Source: Flavobacterium phragmitis | GTDB lineage: Bacteria > Bacteroidota > Bacteroidia > Flavobacteriales > Flavobacteriaceae | Direction of reading: 5' to 3' | Assembly: GCF_900112575.1 (NCBI RefSeq) | Contig: NZ_FOMH01000010.1 | Span: 1 to 64,000 of the forward strand | Length of the DNA stretch: 64,000 nucleotides | Shown here: positions 1 through 8,051 of the stretch, in pieces | Numbering within the stretch: the stretch's first letter is position 1 | Layout: every line of letters starts with the position of its first letter | Made by a program: the position numbers and the translations under genes | Notes under the pieces: model-generated | The model's input: only the letters and a program-made list of their open reading frames with translations | Database searches by the model: none | What the model was told of the DNA's origin: nothing

Positions 1-132
1 TGCTAAGAAGCTAAGACACTGAGATTCTGAGTTTTTTTCCACAAAAAAAGCCGAACAAAAGTTCGGCTTAAATTTATGTTCAAAGAGAAAAACTTAGTCC
101 CTTAGAATCTTAGTATCTTAGCATCTAAGAAG
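1..132. repeat. Inverted arms of 8-base periodic repeat (CTTAGNNT) around a terminator
   Basis: From 93 to 132 five consecutive 8-base units fit the pattern CTTAGNNT, in strict phase. Bases 1-31 hold the same units on the other strand. The two arms are imperfect reverse complements and flank the terminator at 48-69. Related blocks occur at 20949-20988 and 25041-25112. This is read directly from the sequence; the function is unknown. Confidence 0.75.
40..69 (-). terminator. Rho-independent terminator of prfA
   Basis: A perfect 9-bp stem (AAGCCGAAC at 48-56, GTTCGGCTT at 61-69) closes a 4-base loop. On the minus strand it is followed by a T-run. It lies about 70 bases past the prfA stop codon, so it should end that transcript. 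Confidence 0.85.
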
Positions 133-138
133 TTTACG

Positions 139-1215
139 TTAGTAAACTTCCGAAGCTTCCTTCAATTTCTCCATATTGTTAACCAACTGAAGCTCAGAAA
201 CGATTTTCTGAATATCACCATTCATGATATTTCCTAAATCGTAAAGCGTTAAACCAACACGGTGATCCGTTACACGACCTTGTGCGTAGTTGTACGTACG
301 AATCTTAGCCGAACGGTCTCCAGAACTTACCTGAGAGCTACGTTTTTTAGCATCTTCTTCCTGCTTTTTGGCCAATTCCATTTCGTACAAACGAGAACGT
401 AATACCATCAAAGCTTTATCTTTATTCTTGTGCTGTGATTTCTCATCCTGACATTGCGCTACCAATCCTGTTGGAATGTGCGTTAAACGTACAGCCGATT
501 TCGTAGTATTTACCGACTGTCCACCAGGTCCAGACGAACAGAAGAAATCCACACGAACATCGTTCATATCTACTTGTACATCAAACTCCTCAGCTTCTGG
601 TAATACCATAACTGTTGCAGCCGATGTATGTACACGTCCCTGAGTTTCGGTTTGTGGCACACGCTGTACACGGTGAACACCAGCTTCAAACTTCAAAGTT
701 CCGTAAACATCTTCTCCTGTAACTTCAAAAATGATCTCTTTGAAACCTCCTGAAGTTCCTTCGTTCATATCTACAACAGAAGTTCTCCATCCTTGTGTTT
801 CACAGTATTTCGTGTACATTCTGAATAAATCTCCTGCAAAAATACTCGCTTCGTCCCCACCCGTTCCGGCACGGATCTCCACCATAACGTTTTTCGCATC
901 TTCAGGATCTTTAGGAATCAGCATGAATTTGATTTCTTCCTCCAATTCTGGCAGGCGTTCTTTTGCTTCATCCAACTGCATTTTGGCCATTTCCACCATT
1001 TCAGCATCACTTCCGTCAGCAATAATTTCGTTTGCTTCGTCGATGTTGGCCAAAACTATGATGTACTCTTCTCTCTTTTCAACCAGCGCTTTTATCCCTT
1101 TGTATTCCTGGTTAAGCTGTTTGTAACGTTTTTGATCAGAAATAACATCCGGCTGAATAATCAAATCCGAAATCTCATCAAAACGCTGCTTTACATATTG
1201 AAGTCTATCTAACAT
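139..1215 (-). CDS. prfA: Peptide chain release factor 1
   Basis: This is the class I release factor that recognises UAA and UAG in the ribosomal A site and triggers hydrolysis of the finished peptide. The 358-residue length is normal for bacterial RF1. The catalytic GGQ motif lies at about 231-233 within GPGGQSVNT. The codon-reading tripeptide is PQT at about 187-189, inside VPQTETQGRVHTS; a PxT tripeptide there marks RF1, whereas RF2 has SPF. An acidic, helical N-terminal domain precedes these. The ATG start gives the expected MLDRL beginning. The gene appears to be a single transcription unit with its own terminator downstream and a likely promoter just upstream. Confidence 0.97.
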   Translation of the reverse strand: MLDRLQYVKQRFDEISDLIIQPDVISDQKRYKQLNQEYKGIKALVEKREEYIIVLANIDEANEIIADGSDAEMVEMAKMQLDEAKERLPELEEEIKFMLIPKDPEDAKNVMVEIRAGTGGDEASIFAGDLFRMYTKYCETQGWRTSVVDMNEGTSGGFKEIIFEVTGEDVYGTLKFEAGVHRVQRVPQTETQGRVHTSAATVMVLPEAEEFDVQVDMNDVRVDFFCSSGPGGQSVNTTKSAVRLTHIPTGLVAQCQDEKSQHKNKDKALMVLRSRLYEMELAKKQEEDAKKRSSQVSSGDRSAKIRTYNYAQGRVTDHRVGLTLYDLGNIMNGDIQKIVSELQLVNNMEKLKEASEVY

Positions 1216-1239
1216 TTTCTAATTCCTTTTATTGGACGG

Positions 1240-1247
1240 CAAAATTA
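1240..1247 (-). promoter_or_regulatory. Putative -7 element of the prfA promoter
   Basis: The minus strand reads TAATTTTG, an exact match to the Bacteroidota -7 consensus TAnnTTTG, 25 bases before the prfA start codon. A convincing TTTG -33 partner is not present at the usual spacing, so the call is tentative. Confidence 0.4.
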
Positions 1248-1325
1248 CAAAATTTTTGTGGAAAATTCTAGTGGTTATTTTTTGAGGGATTTATGTTGAC
1301 TATTTAGTGGAATTTGGATTGTTTT

Positions 1326-1436
1326 TAGGAGCAAGTTCCTGCTATCCGCTATATCTTTTTAGGCAGAAGGTTGACGGTTTTAATAAAATTATTTTCGTTT
1401 GCCTAAAAAGGATGCCGCTGCTATCAGGGCTAGGGC
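1326..1436. ncRNA. Structured intergenic element, possible conserved repeat or RNA
   Basis: Within the 321-base gap before the next gene lies a long imperfect hairpin. An inner stem pairs 1353-1365 (ATCTTTTTAGGCA) with 1400-1413 (13 of 14 bases). The outer arms carry related strings: CCTGCTATCCGC on the left, CCGCTGCTATCAGGG on the right. I recall elements with these cores recurring between genes in Flavobacterium, but I know no name or function for them. It could be a mobile palindromic repeat rather than an RNA gene. Confidence 0.45.
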
Positions 1437-1536
1437 AATCGGTTTTCACAATGCGTTTACGGTTTTCCGTAATGTATTTAGATTTTATGTTCTTAGTTTT
1501 GAAAACCATACTAAACTAATAACCATAAATTTTAAA

Positions 1537-2076
1537 ATGAAAAAACTATTCACCACATTTTTGTTTCTTTTTATAATCACCCAAAATTATTCACAAAATA
1601 AGAATTCTGAAACACGCCAGTTTATCGAAAATGCCGAAATAATGAAAATAAATAAGGATTGGAATGTAAAAGCTGAATTTACTACTGGATTGAAAGAGGT
1701 ATTAGTTTTCTTTCCTGTTGAAGCAATTAACTTAAAATCAAACAATAAGATAAAAGCTTTGCAGGTAGAAATGGCATTAACCGACAATTATTTTAAATCA
1801 TCTTGGATTGATTTAAATGAAGTTGACGAATTTATTTTATTTATTGAACAATATGTTATTCCAAATCTAAAAGACAAAACCGAAAAGAATCAATCAACAA
1901 CATATACATTTAATTCTAAAGAAATAACATTTAGTTTTTATATTCAAAATACCTCTAGAAGAATATCAATATATCTTAAAGACAATGGCATTACAGATTA
2001 TAGACACTATTTCTGGACAGAATCGCAGGTAAGTAAGATTCCAGAATTACTTACTATGTTGAAAGCAATTAAATAA
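1537..2076 (+). CDS. Hypothetical exported protein
   Basis: The 179-residue protein begins with a clear signal peptide (MKKLFTTFLFLFIITQNYS) and is otherwise soluble and charged. I do not recognise a family. The open frame extends upstream to about 1399, but that part runs through the structured element and encodes no signal peptide, so the ATG at 1537 is preferred. The protein should be exported to the periplasm or cell surface. It stands alone, with 155 bases before the DUF262 gene and no shared operon signs. Confidence 0.75.
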   Translation: MKKLFTTFLFLFIITQNYSQNKNSETRQFIENAEIMKINKDWNVKAEFTTGLKEVLVFFPVEAINLKSNNKIKALQVEMALTDNYFKSSWIDLNEVDEFILFIEQYVIPNLKDKTEKNQSTTYTFNSKEITFSFYIQNTSRRISIYLKDNGITDYRHYFWTESQVSKIPELLTMLKAIK

Positions 2077-2231
2077 ATCAAATTTATAATAGCACAATTT
2101 TACCTTCGATAATTATAAAATCAGGTGTTTTTACTCAGAAGTTTGTTTAAATAAAATACGATGTTTGTTTCTTTTTATCTTCGCAATAAACATTATTATA
2201 ACAACCATTACAAAGCATACACAAGAAATTT

Positions 2232-4082
2232 ATGGAGAAAAAAACTTTATCAAATATTCTGGAAGGAAAGATTTTTCAAATACCTGATTACCAAAGAGGA
2301 TATGCTTGGGAGATAAAACAATGGAAAGATTTTGTTCAGGATATTGATGCTTTGATAGATGATAAAATAATTAATCACTACACAGGAACTATTGTTATTT
2401 ACCAGCCGATTTATAAACCAACAGAAAATTATGGTACAAAAAAACTTGAAATAGTAGATATAGTTGACGGACAACAACGGTTAACAACTTGTAGCATATA
2501 TTTATCAATTATTCTAAAAGAACTTATTAAAATATCTGATGATTTTAATTCTGAAGTTCCAATTTATCTTTTTTCTGGAAGCAAAAGTAAACTACGCTTA
2601 AATAATGATACAGCCGATTTCTACTATGATTTAATATCAAAAGGAGTGAGCAATTTGGAACCAAATTCTATTCATCAACAAAGAGTTTACGATGCATATT
2701 CTTTTTTGAAAAGACATATTGAAGAACAGCTGGAAATAAGAGCAGAAAAAGGAGAAAATTATTTAAGAGATTTATTTGATGCTATTATTCGAAAATTAAA
2801 CTTTTCATTTTATCCTATTGAAGTAGAAAGCGAAATAGGAATGACCTTTGAGCTTATGAATTCTAGAGGAAAAGATTTATCCTCAATGGAACTACTCAAA
2901 AATTATCTTATGTATTGGGTATATAGAAACATTCCAGATGCATCAGAAAAAGAAGACTATACTAAATTAATAAATAAAACCTGGAAAGAAGTTTATGTAA
3001 ATATAGCAAAATGTAGTGGTAGTGAAAGCCAGTGTTTACGCATCGCATGGGCATTATTTGTAAGCTATACTCCAAAAAACTGGGAAGGTTACAGCGGTTT
3101 TAAAGCTGATGACGTAATTCCTTTACGAAATTTTTCAATTAAGAGTAAAAATGAAGTAAAAGACTTTCTTTTAAAATTTTTAAATGGTCTTGCATTAATC
3201 TCAAAACATTATTCAGCAATTATTAAACCTATCAATATTCCTCTTAAAGAAAGTGAATTCAATCTGCTTACCAAAATTAAGAATGCAGGAAATATTGCAA
3301 ACTATCTTCCTTTGTTGGTGGCTGCCAGAATCAAATCTGAAAATGGTGAAGTACAAAATATCGATTATGTTGATTTCTTAAAATCAATAGAAATCTTTTC
3401 TTACAGAGTTTTTCTTTGGGAAGGAAAACGAAGCAATGCCGCTTTATCAAAATTCTACCGATGGTCTGATGACGTATTTCATTCTAAGCATTCTCTAAAA
3501 TCAGTTACAGACTGGATTTATGGAACAATTAACTGGTACTCTCCCGAAAATGATTTCAGAAAATCTTTAACAGATCATTTTTTTACATGGTATCATCACA
3601 GAAGATTATTGAAATACACTCTTTTTGAGTATGAGCTCTATTTACTACAAGGCAAAAATCCATCAAAATTAAATTGGGAAGATTTGACAGACTCAACAAT
3701 CGAACATATTTTACCACAAAATCCTGATCCAAACTCAAACTGGCTTATCAGATGGACCAAAGAAGAACGAGAAAGGTTTACACATGATATATCTAATCTT
3801 GTACTTACTAAAGACAACTCACGATATAGTAACTTTGAATTTGAAAGAAAAAAAGGAATAGCAGGCACTGGCTTTTCTTACTCAAATTCAGACATAAGAC
3901 AAGAAAGAAAAATTGCAGAATATAATGATTGGGTCGCTGAAAGCTGCAACAAAAGACGTGACGAATTAACAAACTGGATAATTCAAAATTGGGGAATTGA
4001 AAGACATTATCAACAACCTGTAATTGAAATTATCGAGGAAGAGGAAGAGGAAGAGGATTCAGTATCTTCTCTTATTTTTTAA
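2232..4082 (+). CDS. DUF262/DUF1524 GmrSD-like nuclease
   Basis: The 616-residue protein combines the two halves of the GmrSD family in one chain. The N-terminal DUF262 domain shows IPDYQRGYAW (17-26), IVDGQQRLTT (77-86) and FELMNSRGKDLS (206-217); the DGQQR motif belongs to the ParB-like NTP-binding fold of the family. The C-terminal DUF1524 domain shows EHILPQN (491-497) and SNLVLTKDNSRYSN (521-534), the usual His-Me finger nuclease signature. Known relatives cut modified DNA (GmrSD, BrxU) or act in phosphorothioate-based defence (SspE). A phage-defence role here is inferred. A run of glutamates near the C-terminus comes from GAGGAA repeats. No methylase, BREX or dnd/ssp gene is nearby, so it may act alone or with the next gene. 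Confidence 0.88.
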   Translation: MEKKTLSNILEGKIFQIPDYQRGYAWEIKQWKDFVQDIDALIDDKIINHYTGTIVIYQPIYKPTENYGTKKLEIVDIVDGQQRLTTCSIYLSIILKELIKISDDFNSEVPIYLFSGSKSKLRLNNDTADFYYDLISKGVSNLEPNSIHQQRVYDAYSFLKRHIEEQLEIRAEKGENYLRDLFDAIIRKLNFSFYPIEVESEIGMTFELMNSRGKDLSSMELLKNYLMYWVYRNIPDASEKEDYTKLINKTWKEVYVNIAKCSGSESQCLRIAWALFVSYTPKNWEGYSGFKADDVIPLRNFSIKSKNEVKDFLLKFLNGLALISKHYSAIIKPINIPLKESEFNLLTKIKNAGNIANYLPLLVAARIKSENGEVQNIDYVDFLKSIEIFSYRVFLWEGKRSNAALSKFYRWSDDVFHSKHSLKSVTDWIYGTINWYSPENDFRKSLTDHFFTWYHHRRLLKYTLFEYELYLLQGKNPSKLNWEDLTDSTIEHILPQNPDPNSNWLIRWTKEERERFTHDISNLVLTKDNSRYSNFEFERKKGIAGTGFSYSNSDIRQERKIAEYNDWVAESCNKRRDELTNWIIQNWGIERHYQQPVIEIIEEEEEEEDSVSSLIF

Positions 4083-4149
4083 ATCTCATTAGCTTATTTA
4101 AATAAAGTATACATGGAATACAAATATAATGAATATATAAAACTAAAAT

Positions 4150-4800
4150 ATGCACATAGTAAACAGTTATGAAGAATTAAAAAGAGTAATTGGATATTCT
4201 TTTAAATATGATAAAAATAAATCAAAAATTGTTGGACTACTATTTGCCCAACCAGATAGCTTTACAGAAGATGAAATATTAAAAAAAGTTGATTATTATA
4301 ATAATAGATCAAGAGAAACAATTGATTTTTTTTGCATCGGTTATCAACCTCAATCTTTTAGACCTAATCTTACTGTTATAGCTAAGGTAGGAGATGAAAA
4401 GTGGACTTTTTGTCCTGACAACTTTAATGAATTAAGAATTGAAATTGAAAAAAGAACGAAATGGAAATACTCTGGTAGTGTGGAGTTAGTTTTATTTAAT
4501 GCATATTTAGATGATTATGAAGATGATGTAAAATTTGATTTTTCGGATTCACTTTCAATTGATTTAATAAAGGCAAAAAATGAACAATTAATATATAGTG
4601 TTGGAGAAATATTTGAAAAAATTTTTAATATATCAGAAACAATAACCAGTGATAATCCAACAAAAGAAATGAGTCTAAAATTGATTGGAAATACAGGTAA
4701 AAAATCTTTTGTAAATATCCTTTTCAATCTTTTACCAGAAGCAATTAGAAAAGATACGAAAAGTATATATTTATATGGGACAAGTAATTATGATAAATAA
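4150..4800 (+). CDS. Hypothetical protein downstream of the DUF262 nuclease
   Basis: This 216-residue soluble protein has no signal peptide, no membrane segment and no motif I recognise. It is rich in Lys, Ile and acidic residues, as are its neighbours. It starts 67 bases after the DUF262 gene on the same strand, without a clear terminator between them, so co-transcription is plausible and a partner or accessory role is possible. Nothing in the sequence proves this. Confidence 0.65.
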   Translation: MHIVNSYEELKRVIGYSFKYDKNKSKIVGLLFAQPDSFTEDEILKKVDYYNNRSRETIDFFCIGYQPQSFRPNLTVIAKVGDEKWTFCPDNFNELRIEIEKRTKWKYSGSVELVLFNAYLDDYEDDVKFDFSDSLSIDLIKAKNEQLIYSVGEIFEKIFNISETITSDNPTKEMSLKLIGNTGKKSFVNILFNLLPEAIRKDTKSIYLYGTSNYDK

Positions 4801-4854
4801 TCTTCGCATCGCTCGTGAAGACTAACTATCCAAACCAATTTTAAAAACTTTGCA

Positions 4855-4910
4855 GGCACGAGCGGGACGCTCGCACTAGCAGAGGGGATATATGGATAAA
4901 AGTTGATTAA
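4855..4910. repeat. Dispersed repeat copy 1 (GGCACGAGC...CGCTAGC-like)
   Basis: The core contains the perfect small palindrome CGAGCG-GGA-CGCTCG followed by CACTAGCAG and an A/T-rich tail ending near TTGATT. Copies 2 (5781-5828) and 3 (7553-7602) share the core and a tail with TTGAT. All three lie just upstream of small genes in the accessory stretch. Confidence 0.7.
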
Positions 4911-5058
4911 AAAAAAAAGACATAATGACTTTCAAGCTCGTACCTTAAGCCCACTCTTAGCATCATTCTATCTAAGAAAGACAATCTGTTATGCTAAGTC
5001 TCCTTACTTGGCCAGAAAAAGGAATATAAAACTACAAATCCATACAACCTATAAACTT

Positions 5059-5616
5059 ATGAATGAACAAAATTTTTATGATGAGTTAAATGAAGATGAG
5101 AAAATCGTTTTTAACAAATACAAATCAAATACTGACAGATTTTGCTATAATTTAAATGATAATTTACGCAATAAAACACCAAATAGAGAACAAATAATAG
5201 ATATAGAAATTCTTGACGGAATTATAAATAAATATCAAAATGAAGAACGTATTATTTTACATCGAGCGACAGTTGAAAACTTAGTTTTACCTTTCATTGA
5301 GGATAATATTTATCGTAATCAAGAATATCTATCAACATCAACAGATCTAGAAAGTATAGAAACGCATTTTACAAATAATGTAAGACCAACATATATAGAA
5401 TTTGATTGCGCTGCAGGAACTTTCATGGCTCCAATGCAATCTAATCCTATGTTTGGTGATTTAGAAGAGGAAGCCTTATTAGGTAGAAATTTGCAATTTG
5501 AAATTATAGAAAATAGGTTGACTGATAATAATGATGAAATAACATCAATTATGGGCAGGTTTTATGGACAAAATGTAGAATCTTTAAGAATCATTAAGGC
5601 TAAAACTATTGAATAA
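5059..5616 (+). CDS. Predicted ADP-ribosyltransferase toxin domain protein
   Basis: The 185-residue protein shows the three signatures of the R-S-E class of mono-ADP-ribosyltransferases in order: an arginine in LHRA (R69), an STS motif in YLSTSTD (92-94), and an ExE motif in LEEEALLGRN (E136, E138). The ALL-x-R context after the last Glu is typical of actin-modifying and VIP2-like toxins. Such enzymes transfer ADP-ribose from NAD to arginine or other residues of a target protein. No signal peptide or delivery domain is present, so it may be an orphan toxin tip or an intracellular effector. The frame stays open to a TTG at 4903, but that part overlaps repeat-like DNA; the ATG at 5059 starts where toxin similarity begins. 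The target is unknown and no immunity gene is identified. Confidence 0.75.
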   Translation: MNEQNFYDELNEDEKIVFNKYKSNTDRFCYNLNDNLRNKTPNREQIIDIEILDGIINKYQNEERIILHRATVENLVLPFIEDNIYRNQEYLSTSTDLESIETHFTNNVRPTYIEFDCAAGTFMAPMQSNPMFGDLEEEALLGRNLQFEIIENRLTDNNDEITSIMGRFYGQNVESLRIIKAKTIE

Positions 5617-5651
5617 TTTTATTACTCGATTGCGTGACAATCCGTCCCTAT

Positions 5652-5723
5652 AACAGTTTAACACAATAAAAATCATTAAAACAAAAGCTACAAAGAAACA
5701 TATAGCTTTTGTTTTATATTTAC
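5652..5723 (+). repeat. 72-base repeat module with terminator, copy A
   Basis: The module is nearly identical to 11294-11365. It carries AACAGTTTAACACAATA followed by a hairpin with stem ACAAAAGCTA (5681-5690) and TAGCTTTTGT (5703-5712) and then a T-rich stretch. It lies 35 bases after the ADP-ribosyltransferase stop codon and would work as a terminator there. Confidence 0.8.
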
Positions 5724-5780
5724 AAAAAGAACAAACCAATCTTTGTGGGCACGGTATTACAAATCCGAGCTATATCGGTA

Positions 5781-5828
5781 GGCACGAGCAGGACACTCGC
5801 GCTAGCAGGAGAAATTTTCTTTGATCAA
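5781..5828. repeat. Dispersed repeat copy 2
   Basis: It shares GGCACGAGC, CTCGC and CTAGCAGGA with copies 1 and 3 and has the same TTGAT tail. Just before it (5748-5780) lies a palindromic fragment containing TTACAAATCCG, of the REP-like kind also seen at 11240-11293. Confidence 0.65.
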
Positions 5829-5850
5829 GCAACAATATACAATTTTTAAA

Positions 5851-6540
5851 ATGCTGAAATTATCTGTAGAAAAGATTATTACGAATGATTCACTAAGAGG
5901 ATTAGGTCAAAATTTTAATGGCAAAAATCCTCAAGAAACAGCAATCGCTGGAAACGATATTTTTGAAATTAAGCAAGCAATGAATCTTACTGCATATAAG
6001 ATTGGAAAAATAAACATTAACAATGCATTTTTACTCTCTGATAAAAAAGATATTTTTTATTTATATGTAAATGCTAAATATCGGAACTACAGAAAACTAT
6101 TCTTAAGATTCATAAATGAGATTCCTACGAATTATCATGTTGACCATATTTTAGCGAGAACACAAGCGAGTCACTATAATTATAAATATGTATTAATTTG
6201 CATGTTGCCTAAAATTATAAACATAAAGCATGGAAGAATCGAAAAAATTAAAATGTCTTTAGAAAATTTAAACAACTTACCTTCCATCTGTTTCATGGAC
6301 GACAGGATATACAATAAGATTCTGTTAAGAAGTCCTACAGCTAGGCAAAATTTTGAACAAATTAAATCTGGTTTTTTTCCAACTTCATCTCCTAAATATG
6401 GATTAACCTTGAAACAAAAAGGTATATGGAACAGCTCTTTTGGATTCTATAAATCTAAAATTAACGCATTATTTGAGTCTGGAATATTGAAAAAAATAGA
6501 ACTAAACGTAATAACGAATCTTCATAATGATTGTGACTAG
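5851..6540 (+). CDS. Hypothetical protein with a VDH / HG motif
   Basis: The 229-residue protein is basic and soluble. In the middle it has YHVDHILARTQASHY followed about 35 residues later by IKHGRIEK. A His-rich VDHI stretch followed by a later His resembles the start of some HNH-type nucleases, but the full Asn/His pattern is not clear and I cannot assign the family. The TTG at 5821 is possible, but it falls inside the repeat tail, so the ATG at 5851 is chosen. It lies after the orphan ADP-ribosyltransferase, separated by a terminator-bearing repeat. Confidence 0.6.
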   Translation: MLKLSVEKIITNDSLRGLGQNFNGKNPQETAIAGNDIFEIKQAMNLTAYKIGKININNAFLLSDKKDIFYLYVNAKYRNYRKLFLRFINEIPTNYHVDHILARTQASHYNYKYVLICMLPKIINIKHGRIEKIKMSLENLNNLPSICFMDDRIYNKILLRSPTARQNFEQIKSGFFPTSSPKYGLTLKQKGIWNSSFGFYKSKINALFESGILKKIELNVITNLHNDCD

Positions 6541-6632
6541 CGTAAGTAATAAATATAATAGATTAAAAAACACGAAAAAACTTTCTCCATCCCTAACACA
6601 AACAAAACGCAATTAAAAATTTATACCTTAAA

Positions 6633-7076
6633 ATGGCCAAATCCAAGCTAAAACTGATTATACTTATCGCGATAGTACTTTTCATTTCGTATAAATTAAT
6701 TTCGTTTTTTTCTACATTTCATATTTATGCTGCAGGAAAATATCCTTATGCAGAAACTTATTACATCAAAAGTCCTGAAAAGAAAATTCTGGAGGCATTG
6801 GAAAAAATGCATCTAACAAATCTTGATTTAAAAGATGAAAATACAGCTGACTATTGGCATAACATTTATTTTGATTTAGAAGGAAAAAGAATAGAAGCAT
6901 GGACAAGACCTAGTATTGATGACGGAACAGACTTCGCCCTAGTGGCTGTACACAAAAACAGAAAAACGGGTTGGCAGTTAGTTAATCAGGAATTGGGTTT
7001 GTTTCAAAATATAATGCTGAAAAGAGAATTTGAAAAGGAAATAGTTGAAAAACTAAAAGCTGAATTAGAAAAATAG
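6633..7076 (+). CDS. Small membrane-anchored hypothetical protein
   Basis: The 147-residue protein has one N-terminal membrane segment (about residues 6-30, LIILIAIVLFISYKLI and following) with a soluble domain outside the cytoplasm. The C-terminal end is a charged helix rich in Lys and Glu. No family is recognised. It is 92 bases from the previous gene and 63 bases from the next. Confidence 0.65.
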   Translation: MAKSKLKLIILIAIVLFISYKLISFFSTFHIYAAGKYPYAETYYIKSPEKKILEALEKMHLTNLDLKDENTADYWHNIYFDLEGKRIEAWTRPSIDDGTDFALVAVHKNRKTGWQLVNQELGLFQNIMLKREFEKEIVEKLKAELEK

Positions 7077-7139
7077 AATATTTTTCTCGAATCTTGTCCC
7101 CGCTCTAGCCAGTTGAATACACTCATTAATAATGTACTA

Positions 7140-7520
7140 ATGAAAATAGAAATTAATAAAAAATACCAGTCAAGTTTAATCGCCAATACTGATCTTCATG
7201 CTGGTGGTTTGTTTTTTTGTATAATCTACCAAAATCAACTAGAGTTTTTTGAGAATGGTAAAGTTGAGCTAACAAAAAAGGTCGTTGATGCCTTTCGCCC
7301 TATGGATGAGCATGAAGTTAAGCATTTACAAAATTATAAGATTGTTGGAGACTACTCCTTTAATGATAGAGGATATTTGGTTTGTACGTTTGAGGATTTG
7401 TTTTGGACATTTACCGGATTGTCTACCGAAAAAGATAGTTCAATTATTCCTTTTAACATTTATGATAGTCGCACGCTAAATAGATGGGGAGAAGTTTACA
7501 AACTTGAAGAAATTATTTAG
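7140..7520 (+). CDS. Hypothetical protein
   Basis: The 126-residue protein (MKIEINKKYQSSL...) is soluble, with no signal peptide. I do not recognise it. A TTG start at 7113 would add nine residues, but that sequence overlaps a string like the dispersed repeat core (CCCCGCTCTAGCCAG), so the ATG at 7140 is preferred. The mix of beta-strand-like and acidic segments would fit a small immunity-type protein, but that is only a guess from context. Confidence 0.55.
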   Translation: MKIEINKKYQSSLIANTDLHAGGLFFCIIYQNQLEFFENGKVELTKKVVDAFRPMDEHEVKHLQNYKIVGDYSFNDRGYLVCTFEDLFWTFTGLSTEKDSSIIPFNIYDSRTLNRWGEVYKLEEII

Positions 7521-7552
7521 TGACAGCGGTTTTTTAAATATTATTTCCCGCT

Positions 7553-7602
7553 GGCACAAACGAGACGCTCGCACTAGCTGGAGATTTTTTATTGATAAAA
7601 GA
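7553..7602. repeat. Dispersed repeat copy 3
   Basis: The core GGCACAAACGAGACGCTCGC followed by ACTAGCTGGAGA matches copies 1 and 2, and the tail TTTTTTATTGATAAAAG matches the tails of the other copies. It lies just before the lipoprotein gene that starts at 7677. Confidence 0.7.
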
Positions 7603-7676
7603 CACAATTGGCAAATTATTTGAGATCAAAAAAGCTAGACGAAATATCTTATTTTATAAAACTAAATCTATCTAAA

Positions 7677-8030
7677 ATGAATAAACTACTCAAGCTAAAC
7701 CTTATTGGTGTGATTTTATTTTTGACTTCTTGTACTTCGATGTCTCCACTTCAAGTGCATAATTCTCTTCCAACTTTAACAAAATCAAAATACATTACAC
7801 AATCAGAAATCGAAACAAGCAATTGTAAATTTTTAACAAAAGGCAGGAGTTTCGTTGCTCCTATTGGAATGACACCAAAAAACGATTTAATGAATGCTGC
7901 CAAAGGAATAGATGAATGGGTTAAAATTGATGGAGGAAATGCCTATGTTTTAAAAAACTTTAATTGGGTTAATGTTGACAAAGAAACTACTCAGCTTCAT
8001 GTAGATTTTGATACTTTAATTTGTGAATAA
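7677..8030 (+). CDS. Small lipoprotein
   Basis: The 117-residue product starts with a lipoprotein signal (MNKLLKLNLIGVILFLTSC) whose lipobox ends in LTSC at residue 19, so it should be lipid-anchored in the envelope. Two further cysteines (in SNCKF and the last LICE) could form a disulfide. The family is not recognised. The frame is open upstream to 7608, but only the ATG at 7677 puts the signal peptide at the N-terminus. It is followed after 21 bases by the zinc-ribbon gene. Confidence 0.7.
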   Translation: MNKLLKLNLIGVILFLTSCTSMSPLQVHNSLPTLTKSKYITQSEIETSNCKFLTKGRSFVAPIGMTPKNDLMNAAKGIDEWVKIDGGNAYVLKNFNWVNVDKETTQLHVDFDTLICE

Positions 8031-8051
8031 TTTACAATAAAAAGAAAAAAA

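Noticed and set aside
731..1126. 131-residue open frame opposite prfA
   Set aside because: It is the antisense shadow of a clear prfA gene, with low-complexity Ser-rich translation and no start signals.
4903..5058. Upstream extension of the ADP-ribosyltransferase frame from a TTG
   Set aside because: The extra 52 residues overlap repeat-like DNA, have no family features, and the ATG at 5059 fits the domain start.
4855..7602. CRISPR array made of the three GGCACGAGC repeats
   Set aside because: The copies are 0.9-1.8 kb apart, not regularly spaced, and no cas genes are present.
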